Notes under the pieces: model-generated
The model's database searches: none
Told to the model about the DNA's origin: nothing
Seen by the model: only the letters and a program-made list of their open reading frames with translations
Shown: positions 30,361 through 36,751 of the stretch, one piece after another
Layout: each line of letters begins with the position of its first letter
Numbering within the stretch: position 1 is the stretch's first letter
Made by a program: the position numbers and the translations under genes
From: JBMOGA01 sp049318625
GTDB taxonomy: Bacteria; Pseudomonadota; Alphaproteobacteria; Rhizobiales; Hyphomicrobiaceae
Direction: 5' to 3'
Length of the DNA stretch: 36,751 bases
Assembly: GCA_049318625.1 (NCBI GenBank)
Contig: JBMOGA010000036.1
Coordinates: 1-36,751 of the forward strand

Positions 30361-31416
30361 ATGGAGCATCCGGGGTTCTTCGAGCGGCACGGCCCCTTTG
30401 CGATCGGGGATCTGGCTGCGCGCATCGAGGCGACGCTGTCGGTGGATGCCGACGGGTCGCGGCTCGTTCACGACGTGCGGACGCTTGGCGATGCCGGTGC
30501 CAATGATCTGACATTCTTGAACAATCGCAAGTATCTGGGACAGCTCGGCGGCACGCAGGCGGGCTGCTGTCTGGTGTTGTCAGCCTTTGCCGCACGGGTG
30601 CCAGAGGGGACGACCGCGCTGGTGGCGCGCGACCCCTATCGCAGCTTCGCGCTGGCGTTGACCGCCTTCTATCCGGGCTCCTTGCGGCCGGCGCCGCTGC
30701 GAGGCGCCACGTCTGCCGTTGATCCGTCGGCGCGGATCGAGGAGGGAGCCGTCGTCGAGCCCGGCGCGACGGTCGGGCCCGAGGCCTGGATCGGCCGCGG
30801 TGCCGTCATCTCGGCGGGGGCGACGATCGGGTACCGGGTGGCGATCGGCCGGGACACCTACATCGGACCGCAGGCGAGTGTGCTGTGTGCGCTGATTGGG
30901 GATCGCGTGATCATCCATGGCGGTGTGCGCATCGGGCAGGACGGGTTCGGTTTCGCCATGGGGCCGCGGGGGCACCTGAAGGTGCCCCAGGTCGGCCGCG
31001 TCATCGTACAGGACGATGTCGAGATCGGCGCCAATACCACCATCGACCGGGGGGCCCTTAAGGATACCATCATCGGAGAGGGTACGAAGATCGACAATCT
31101 GGTGCAGATTGGCCACAATGTGGTGATTGGCCGGCATTGCGTGATCGTTGCGCAAACAGGTATCTCAGGGTCGGCTGAACTCGGCGACTTCGTCATCATG
31201 GGCGGACAGTCGGGACTTGTTGGGCATATCAAGGTCGGATCGGGTGCACAGATCGCTGGCACCTGTCACCCGACCCACGATGTGCCGGCGGGGACCCGCA
31301 TGGCCGGAACGCCGGCACGCCCGCTGAAGCAGTGGGCGCGCGAGGTGGCGATGGTGAAGCGGATGGCGGCTCGCGGGGGCGAGGCGGCGCGATCGAACGA
31401 TGACAAAGATGAGTGA
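30361..31416 (+). CDS. lpxD: UDP-3-O-acylglucosamine N-acyltransferase
   Basis: 351 residues, a left-handed beta-helix acyltransferase. It adds the second (N-linked) hydroxyacyl chain in lipid A synthesis. The N-terminal uridine-binding domain (1-110; FLNNRKYLGQL at about 52-62) precedes hexapeptide repeats (about 118-300). NLVQIGHNVVIG holds the catalytic His252; HGGVRIGQDGFGFAMG and TGISGSAELGDFVIMGGQ are characteristic. A C-terminal helix (KQWAREVAMVKRM) contacts ACP. ATG 30361 was chosen over GTG 30358 for its GGAG at 7 bases. It starts the lipid A block and is followed after 42 bases by fabZ. Confidence 0.97.
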   Translation: MEHPGFFERHGPFAIGDLAARIEATLSVDADGSRLVHDVRTLGDAGANDLTFLNNRKYLGQLGGTQAGCCLVLSAFAARVPEGTTALVARDPYRSFALALTAFYPGSLRPAPLRGATSAVDPSARIEEGAVVEPGATVGPEAWIGRGAVISAGATIGYRVAIGRDTYIGPQASVLCALIGDRVIIHGGVRIGQDGFGFAMGPRGHLKVPQVGRVIVQDDVEIGANTTIDRGALKDTIIGEGTKIDNLVQIGHNVVIGRHCVIVAQTGISGSAELGDFVIMGGQSGLVGHIKVGSGAQIAGTCHPTHDVPAGTRMAGTPARPLKQWAREVAMVKRMAARGGEAARSNDDKDE

Positions 31417-31458
31417 GCGCGCATCGAGGGCGGCTCGGACGAAGCAGGAATGGACGAG

Positions 31459-31962
31459 ATGAGCGACGCGAATCCCAAAGCAGAGCTGGCAACTGCGGAC
31501 ATCATGCGCGTGATGAGGCTGCTGCCTCATCGTTATCCCTTTCTGCTGATCGACCGCATGTACGACATGGACCGCGACGAGCGCGCCATCGGGGTGAAGA
31601 ACGTCACGATCAACGAGCCGTTCTTCCAGGGTCACTTCCCGGACTTTCCGGTGATGCCGGGCGTTCTGATCATCGAGGGGCTGGCGCAGACGGCGGGTGC
31701 GCTGTGCGTCCACAGCCTCGGCAACGACTACAAGCCGCAGCTCGTGTATTTCATGGGGATCGACCGGGCGAAATTCCGCAAGCCCGTGCTGCCGGGCGAT
31801 CAATTGGAGTATCACGTGAAGAAGATCCGCAGCCGCGGTCGGGCGTGGCGGTTCTACGGCGAAGCGAAAGTGAAGGGCCAGGTCGTGGCCGAGGCGGAGA
31901 TCAGCGCGATGATCGTGGATACGGCAGAGACCCAGGCCGCCATCGCTGCCGCCAATGGCTGA
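31459..31962 (+). CDS. fabZ: 3-hydroxyacyl-ACP dehydratase FabZ
   Basis: 167 residues, hot-dog fold. It dehydrates 3-hydroxyacyl-ACP in fatty acid elongation and competes with LpxA/LpxD for hydroxymyristoyl-ACP, which explains its place among lpx genes. LLPHRYPFLLIDRM (21-34) and FFQGHFPDFPVMPGVLIIEGLAQ (55-77) are conserved; the catalytic pair is His59 and Glu73. ATG 31459 was preferred to ATG 31450 because the AGGA upstream is at proper distance only for it. The gene overlaps the start of lpxA by 8 bases. Confidence 0.97.
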   Translation: MSDANPKAELATADIMRVMRLLPHRYPFLLIDRMYDMDRDERAIGVKNVTINEPFFQGHFPDFPVMPGVLIIEGLAQTAGALCVHSLGNDYKPQLVYFMGIDRAKFRKPVLPGDQLEYHVKKIRSRGRAWRFYGEAKVKGQVVAEAEISAMIVDTAETQAAIAAANG

Positions 31963-32761
31963 GGCCCGCATCCACCCGACGGCCATCGTCGAGACGGGCG
32001 CCGTGCTCGGCGCCGATGTCGTGATCGGTCCTTATTGTATGGTCGGCCCGCAGGTCGTGCTGCACGACAATGTCGAGTTGATCAGCCACGCGGTGATCGC
32101 CGGGCGGACGACGATCGGCACGCGGACACGGATTTTTCCGTTCGCCTCGATCGGACATCAGCCGCAGGATCTCAAGTACAAGGGTGAACCGTCGACGCTC
32201 ACGGTCGGGGCCGACTGCCTGATCCGCGAGGGCGTCACCATGAACCCCGGGACCGAAGGCGGGGGTATGGTCACCAGCGTCGGCGACCGCTGCGCGTTCC
32301 TGGCCAACAGCCACGTCGGTCATGATTGCCGGGTCGGCAGCAACGTCATCTTTTCCAACAATGTCATGCTGGCCGGCCACTGCACGGTCGGCGACTATGC
32401 GATCATCGGTGGCGGCGCCGCGGTGATCCAGTTCGCCCGCGTCGGGGCCCATTCGTTCATCGGCGGCATGTCGGGTGTGGAAAACGATCTCATCCCGTTC
32501 GGCATGGCGATCGGTAATCGCGCCCATCTGTCGGGCCTGAACATCGTCGGTCTGCAGCGGCGCGGTTTCCCGCGCGACCAGATTCACATCCTGCGCCGCG
32601 CCTATCGGTTGCTGTTCGCGGCCGAGGGCACGCTGATGGAGCGGGTCGAGGACGTGGCGCAGAGCTTCCCCGATCACCCGATCGTCCAGGAGATCGTCAG
32701 CTTCATCCGAGAGGGTGGCAAGCGATCGCTCTGCACGCCGCGCGATGACCACGACGACTGA
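31955..32761 (+). CDS. lpxA: UDP-N-acetylglucosamine O-acyltransferase
   Basis: 268 residues. It transfers a 3-hydroxyacyl chain from ACP to the 3-OH of UDP-GlcNAc, the first step of lipid A synthesis. The left-handed beta-helix of hexapeptide repeats spans about 2-185 (IHPTAIVETGAVLGADVVIG). ANSHVGHDCRVG at 117-128 holds the catalytic His123 and its partner His120. The C-terminal helical domain (LRRAYRLLFAAEGTLMERV) is normal. It overlaps fabZ by 8 bases and lpxI by 17 bases, so translation is coupled through the block. Confidence 0.97.
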   Translation: MAEARIHPTAIVETGAVLGADVVIGPYCMVGPQVVLHDNVELISHAVIAGRTTIGTRTRIFPFASIGHQPQDLKYKGEPSTLTVGADCLIREGVTMNPGTEGGGMVTSVGDRCAFLANSHVGHDCRVGSNVIFSNNVMLAGHCTVGDYAIIGGGAAVIQFARVGAHSFIGGMSGVENDLIPFGMAIGNRAHLSGLNIVGLQRRGFPRDQIHILRRAYRLLFAAEGTLMERVEDVAQSFPDHPIVQEIVSFIREGGKRSLCTPRDDHDD

Positions 32762-33992
32762 ACCACTCGGCATCCTTGCGGGCGGGGGCAGCCTGCCCGT
32801 CGAGATCGCGCGCCTCGTGCGTACACGTGGCCGTCCGGTCCATATCGTCGGGCTCGGTGGAGAGATCGGTGCCGAACTCGCGAGCCATCCGCATACGGTT
32901 GTGCCTTGGGGGGCCATCGGCGCGCTGCTGCGGGCGTTTCGCGACCGGGGCTGCCGCGAAATCGTGATCGCGGGCGGGGTGCGCCGGCCGAACCTGCGGC
33001 AGATCTCGCCGGACTGGGGCCTGGTGCGGGCGTTGCCGACCATCGTGCGCCTGTTCGAGGGCGGTGACGACAGCGTGCTGAAGCGCGTCGTGCGCTTCTT
33101 CGAGGGCGAGGGCTTCCGGGTCCTCGGGATTCCCGATGTCGCGCCGGAACTGGTAATCGGGGCCGGCGCGATGACGCCGACCGAGCCGTCTGCGGAGGAT
33201 CTCGCGGCCATTCGCTCCGGGTTCGACGTCATCCGTGCGCTGGCGCCGCTCGACGTCGGGCAGGCGGTGGTGATGGCGGGCGCGCGCCCGATCGCGATCG
33301 AGGGCGCCGACGGCACTGACAGGATGCTGGCGCGGGTGCGCGCCGACGGTGTGCGCGCGGTGCTGGTGAAGCGTCCCAAGCCCGGTCAGGAATTGCGGGT
33401 CGACCTGCCGGTGATCGGGTCGGCGACCATCCGGCATGTGGTGAGCGCCGGCCTCGCCGGCATCGGGGTCGAGGCCGGTCGCGTGCTGGTGGCTGATCGC
33501 ACCGACATGATCGCTGCGGCGGCCGGTGACGGGGTATTCGTCTGGGGTGAGGCGGGTCGCGCCTCGACGCCTGCGCCACCGCCGGAGCCTGGGGTTGCGA
33601 CGCCGGTACGGGTGGGTCGCCGTCCCGGCGCCCGGGACAATCGCGATATCGCGCTCGGTCGTGCCGCGATCGCGGCGCTCGGGCCATGGATCCGCTCGCC
33701 CGGCGCCGTGGTCATCGGCGGATACGTGGTGGCGATCGCCGCCGACGAGCCGGCCATCGATCTGCTGGCGCGGGCCGCGCGGATGCGCCCCTGGGGGTTT
33801 CGCACCCGCCGCGGCGTCGCCGTGATCGGCGGCGGGCCCGATGCCGCTCTGGTCGCAAAGGCCGCCGAGGCCCGATTGGCCGGTATCGTATTCCTGTCGC
33901 CGCCGGGTCGCGACGGCTGGTCCGCAGACAGGGCGGCGGCCGGCCTTTTCGTTCTCCATCCGGCCGCCGGGACCGATGGCCGCGATCCCTGA
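32745..33992 (+). CDS. lpxI: UDP-2,3-diacylglucosamine pyrophosphatase LpxI with C-terminal duplicated domain
   Basis: 415 residues; LpxI is normally about 270-290. It hydrolyses UDP-diacyl-GlcN to lipid X, the alphaproteobacterial replacement for LpxH. The N-terminal domain starts LGILAGGGSLPVEIA (8-22) and has IVIAGGVRRPNL (73-84). The catalytic DUF1009-like domain spans about 136-268, including VLVKRPKPGQELRVDLPVIG (207-226) with the likely catalytic Asp220, and AGLAGIGVEAGRVLVADR. After a Pro-rich linker (269-299), residues 300-405 resemble the second domain again (ALGRAAIAALGPW, AVVIGGYVVAIAA, ARLAGIVFLSP, GLFVLHP) but lack the RPKPGQ-RVDLP motif. It overlaps lpxA by 17 bases. Confidence 0.93.
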   Translation: MTTTTEPLGILAGGGSLPVEIARLVRTRGRPVHIVGLGGEIGAELASHPHTVVPWGAIGALLRAFRDRGCREIVIAGGVRRPNLRQISPDWGLVRALPTIVRLFEGGDDSVLKRVVRFFEGEGFRVLGIPDVAPELVIGAGAMTPTEPSAEDLAAIRSGFDVIRALAPLDVGQAVVMAGARPIAIEGADGTDRMLARVRADGVRAVLVKRPKPGQELRVDLPVIGSATIRHVVSAGLAGIGVEAGRVLVADRTDMIAAAAGDGVFVWGEAGRASTPAPPPEPGVATPVRVGRRPGARDNRDIALGRAAIAALGPWIRSPGAVVIGGYVVAIAADEPAIDLLARAARMRPWGFRTRRGVAVIGGGPDAALVAKAAEARLAGIVFLSPPGRDGWSADRAAAGLFVLHPAAGTDGRDP

Positions 33993-34007
33993 CACGCGAG
34001 GAGCCCG

Positions 34008-35204
34008 ATGTCCGCACCCCTGACGCTCTTCATCGTGACCGGCGAGCATTCGGGCGATGCGCTCGGCGGCAAGCTGATGGCGGCATTGAAGCGGCATCAC
34101 GCGGGGCCGATCCGTTTCCTCGGCGTCGGCGACGCGGCGATGGCAGCCGAGGGTCTCGCATCCCTCTATCCGATGACGGAGGTGGCCGTCATGGGGCCGC
34201 TCGCCATCCTGAAGCGGCTGCCGTGGATCGTGCGCCGCGTCTACCAGACAGTGGACGCCGCGCTGGCCGCCGAACCGGACGCGGTGATCATCATCGATGC
34301 GCCGGAGTTCACGCATCCGATCGCCAAGCGCATTCGCAAGCGGGCACCGCAGATCCCGATCATCGACTACGTGTCGCCGACGGTGTGGGCGTGGCGGCCG
34401 GGCCGCGCTCGCAAGATGCGGCCCTACGTCGATCATCTGCTGGCTTTGCTTCCGTTCGAGCCCGAAGCGCATGCCCGGCTCGGAGGGCCACCGTGCTCCT
34501 ACGTGGGGCATCCGCTGATCGAGCGCCTGGAGGGCTTCCGCTCCCACGATCCCGGTGCGCTCGGGGCGCGGCTCGGGCTGGATCCGGGCAAGCCGGTCAT
34601 CGTCGTGCTGCCGGGCAGCCGGTCGTCCGAAGTGGTGCGCCTGATGGAGCCTTTCGGCGCGGCGCTGCGGCTGTTGCAGGAGGCCGGCCGGGCGTTCGAG
34701 GTGATCATTCCGGTGGTACCGCACGTGCGGGGGCTGGTCGAGGCCGGGCTCGCCGACTGGCCCGTGGTGCCGCATCTCGTCGAGGGGGAGGCCGACAAGC
34801 TGGCGGCATTCCGCCTGGGGCGCGTCGCACTGGCGGCCTCGGGCACGGTGACGCTCGAACTCGCGTTGATGGGCACGCCGATGGTGGTGGCCTATCGCGT
34901 GGACGGGGTGGCCGCCCAATTGCGGTTCCTGCTCAAGGTGCACTCGGTCGTGCTCGCCAATCTCGTGCTCGGCGAGAACGCTTTTCCAGAATATCTCCAG
35001 GAGGACTGCGTGCCGGACAAACTCGCGGCAGCCGTTTCCGAACTGCTGGTCGACTCCCCGGCGTGGCACGCGCAGCGTTCCGCGCTCGATCGCATTCCGG
35101 ACAAGATGCGGTTGCCGGCCGGCACGCCGAGTGATCGCGCCGCCGCCATCGTGCTCGACACCATCGGTCTTAGCGGCGCGGGCCGGCCGGGAGAGCCCGC
35201 ATGA
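34008..35204 (+). CDS. lpxB: Lipid-A-disaccharide synthase
   Basis: 398 residues, a GT19 glycosyltransferase at the inner face of the membrane. It joins lipid X and UDP-diacyl-GlcN into the lipid A disaccharide. LFIVTGEHSGDALGGKLM (7-24) is the N-terminal signature. DAVIIIDAPEFTHPIAKRI, DYVSPTVWAWRPGRARKM and LLPFEPE follow; the C-terminal half has VVLPGSRSSEVVRLMEPF and the sugar-nucleotide segment ASGTVTLELALMGTPMVVAYR. It begins 15 bases after lpxI and overlaps the next small membrane gene by 4 bases (ATGA). Confidence 0.97.
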   Translation: MSAPLTLFIVTGEHSGDALGGKLMAALKRHHAGPIRFLGVGDAAMAAEGLASLYPMTEVAVMGPLAILKRLPWIVRRVYQTVDAALAAEPDAVIIIDAPEFTHPIAKRIRKRAPQIPIIDYVSPTVWAWRPGRARKMRPYVDHLLALLPFEPEAHARLGGPPCSYVGHPLIERLEGFRSHDPGALGARLGLDPGKPVIVVLPGSRSSEVVRLMEPFGAALRLLQEAGRAFEVIIPVVPHVRGLVEAGLADWPVVPHLVEGEADKLAAFRLGRVALAASGTVTLELALMGTPMVVAYRVDGVAAQLRFLLKVHSVVLANLVLGENAFPEYLQEDCVPDKLAAAVSELLVDSPAWHAQRSALDRIPDKMRLPAGTPSDRAAAIVLDTIGLSGAGRPGEPA

Positions 35205-35545
35205 CCATCGCGAACCCGTGGCTGCTGGGTGCCGGGATCGCGGCTCTGGTGATCGGTTATCTGCTGCGGCGCTGGGCGTCGCGCCACAATCTGATCGAGG
35301 TGGCGACCGATGCAGCCCTCTCGGCCGCATGGACGACGGTGACCACGCGGCGGTTGCCGGGGGTTCCGGAGGAGATCACCAGCCGTGTGCGCGACGTGAC
35401 GGACGAGGTGAGCCACGCCGGCAAGGCCGGCAAGGTCGCCGGTCTGGCGGCGCGACACGTGGTGGCGCAGGCGGCCGGGCTGGCGGGCCTCGTGCTGCTG
35501 GCGCTGGGGCTCGGTCTCGTCGGCGTTGCGCTGTACTGGCGCTGA
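35201..35545 (+). CDS. Small membrane protein of unknown function after lpxB
   Basis: 114 residues with two hydrophobic helices, about 6-22 (WLLGAGIAALVIGYLL) and about 90-111 (GLAGLVLLALGLGLVGVALY), and a charged amphipathic centre (ITSRVRDVTDEVSHAGKAGK). No family is recognised. The 4-base ATGA overlap with lpxB means translational coupling and suggests a role in the inner membrane linked with lipid A or envelope work, but this is inference from position only. It ends 4 bases from the stop of the convergent YeeE-like gene. Confidence 0.78.
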   Translation: MTIANPWLLGAGIAALVIGYLLRRWASRHNLIEVATDAALSAAWTTVTTRRLPGVPEEITSRVRDVTDEVSHAGKAGKVAGLAARHVVAQAAGLAGLVLLALGLGLVGVALYWR

Positions 35546-35549
35546 GGGC

Positions 35550-36683
35550 TCACAGCCAGGCGCGTCCGCGTGGTCCCGGATCGGCGGCGGGGGGCTTGGG
35601 TGGCGCGCCCGCCGACGGAAACATGGTCCGATGGAAGATCTTCGGCCCGCCTTCGAGCAGCCAGAGCAACCCGATGCGGGCGCCGAGCACCATGCCGGCG
35701 AGCGCCAACGGGGCCGACAGCGCGAGCGTGCTGGCCGCCGACATCCCCTGGCCGATCGTGCAGCCTTGGGCCAGGACGCCGCCGAAGCCCATCAGGCCGG
35801 CGCCGACGATGTGGCGGCGCATCTCGCGCTGGTCGTCGAACGCTTCCCAGCGGTGCTCGTTGCGGGCGAAGGCCACAAGGAACGAGCCGGCGACCACGCC
35901 GATCACGGAGAGAACGGCGAACTGAGCGCCGTCGAGGGTCTGGCCCATGGTGGCCAGCAGGGCGCGGCCGACCGGCGCCACGAAGGTCAGGCTTTCGGTG
36001 CGATGGGCGGAGAACGGGTCGGCGAGGGTGCCGGTGACCAGCCAGCCGCCGGCAACGGCCAGCCCGATCACGACGGAGGCCGCGAGCAGACGGAGCTTGC
36101 GGCGGATGCGCGGGCAGGACAGAGCCGCGCCGGCCGCGACCGCCACCAGGACGAGACTGACGATAGCTTGCAGCATTGGGCCGCCGAGGGTGCGGGCGAG
36201 ACCGGCGAAACTGGCGCCGCCGACGGCGCTCATGTCGATCACCAGCACAGCCGCGAGCGTCAGGCGGATCTGAGAAAGGAGGCCGCCGGTTGCCGCGAAG
36301 GCCGAGACTCCGACCACGCCGACCATCAACAGGGCACGCAGATCGCCGGCGCCAGCGCGGACGAGCAATCCGAACGCGCAGGTGCCGACGAGCGACATCC
36401 CGAGCCCGAACAGAAGCCCGCCGAGCACAGCGCCGCCGACTGCCAGCGCCTTGCCGCCATAGGGTGCGGCTGCGAGGTCGAGCAGTCCCATGGCAGCCAG
36501 CGCCTGCGTTGCGGCGACGGCGACGGCAATGGCGAGGATCCACGCCCGGGCGCGGCGCAGGTCGCCGCCGATCAGGGCATCCTCGATGGCGGCGAACGTA
36601 CACAGGCGTCCATACTGTGCGGCTGCGCCTGCGGCGATGCCGCAGGCGAGCCCTCCCAAGGCCAGAACGGCTGCTGCATCCAT
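35550..36683 (-). CDS. YeeE/YedE family sulfur-compound transporter
   Basis: 377 residues with about ten TM helices in two related halves. Three Cys typical of the family are present: Cys28 in YGRLCTFAAIED, Cys102 in LVGTCAFGLLVR, and Cys308 in AQGCTIGQGMS. In thiosulfate importers of this family such Cys line the path. The substrate could be thiosulfate or a related persulfide; no sulfur-metabolism gene is nearby to decide. The ATG at 36683 is preceded by a GGCGG...CCGCC hairpin near the ribosome site. The C-terminal tail is Pro-rich and cytoplasmic. It is convergent with the lpx block and ends the window. Confidence 0.88.
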   Translation of the reverse strand: MDAAAVLALGGLACGIAAGAAAQYGRLCTFAAIEDALIGGDLRRARAWILAIAVAVAATQALAAMGLLDLAAAPYGGKALAVGGAVLGGLLFGLGMSLVGTCAFGLLVRAGAGDLRALLMVGVVGVSAFAATGGLLSQIRLTLAAVLVIDMSAVGGASFAGLARTLGGPMLQAIVSLVLVAVAAGAALSCPRIRRKLRLLAASVVIGLAVAGGWLVTGTLADPFSAHRTESLTFVAPVGRALLATMGQTLDGAQFAVLSVIGVVAGSFLVAFARNEHRWEAFDDQREMRRHIVGAGLMGFGGVLAQGCTIGQGMSAASTLALSAPLALAGMVLGARIGLLWLLEGGPKIFHRTMFPSAGAPPKPPAADPGPRGRAWL

Positions 36684-36751
36684 GGGGCGGTTTCCGCCTT
36701 ATGGCGCGACGATCAGGAAGGGAACCGCGTCAAACAAGGTGAGAACCGCGG

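Noticed and set aside
32703..35330. An 875-codon open frame antisense to lpxI and lpxB
   Set aside because: Shadow of the lpx genes; Arg/His/Pro-rich, with no family resemblance.

Overview
The window is a high-GC chromosomal segment from an alphaproteobacterium, most likely of the order Hyphomicrobiales (Rhizobiales). The evidence is gene content and order: proS-lolC/E-lolD beside dnaE, then rpsB-tsf-pyrH-frr-cdsA-dxr-rseP-bamA-lpxD-fabZ-lpxA-lpxI-lpxB. It also includes use of LpxI rather than LpxH, a short proline-tRNA ligase without the editing insertion, and an S2 protein with a long C-terminal tail. I cannot name a genus. Nearly all of the window is core genome. I see no phage, transposase, integrase, CRISPR array, tRNA or rRNA gene.

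Layout. 1-1428 (+): the tail of the acetolactate synthase large subunit, a glutathione S-transferase-like gene, and the acetolactate synthase small subunit ilvH. 1439-6889 (-): a DUF1190-type lipoprotein, a solitary MreB-like actin, leuA with a candidate leucine-rich leader peptide and attenuator, a PhzF-family isomerase and a Nudix-family protein. 6890-7424 has no gene but holds five adjacent hairpins. 7425-8418: two small divergent secreted proteins, one Cys-rich and one Ala/Lys/Thr/Pro-rich. 8519-15305 (-): ilvC, an extensin-like protein with an unusual insertion, lolD, a LolC/E permease, proS and an unknown exported protein.

15488-20298 (+): dnaE, a class I methyltransferase, and a small exported protein gene broken by an in-frame TAA. 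20533-24134 (+): the translation and nucleotide block rpsB, tsf, pyrH, frr. 24246-27568 (+): cdsA, dxr, rseP (phospholipid, isoprenoid, envelope protease). 27761-30157: bamA with a strong terminator. 30361-35204 (+): the lipid A block lpxD-fabZ-lpxA-lpxI-lpxB, tightly packed and often overlapping, followed by a small two-helix membrane protein. 35550-36683 (-): a convergent YeeE/YedE-type sulfur transporter.

The genes serve three joint purposes: branched-chain amino acid synthesis (ilvI/H/C, leuA), genome and protein production (dnaE, proS, rpsB, tsf, pyrH, frr), and outer-membrane biogenesis (lol, bamA, rseP, lpx, cdsA). I did not find a clear new multi-gene system. The most interesting points are the leuA leader peptide, an LpxI with a degenerate second copy of its C-terminal domain, the hairpin-rich intergenic segment at 7129-7269, the missing uppS between frr and cdsA with two hairpins in its place, an orphan MreB paralog, and the nonsense-interrupted small secreted gene.
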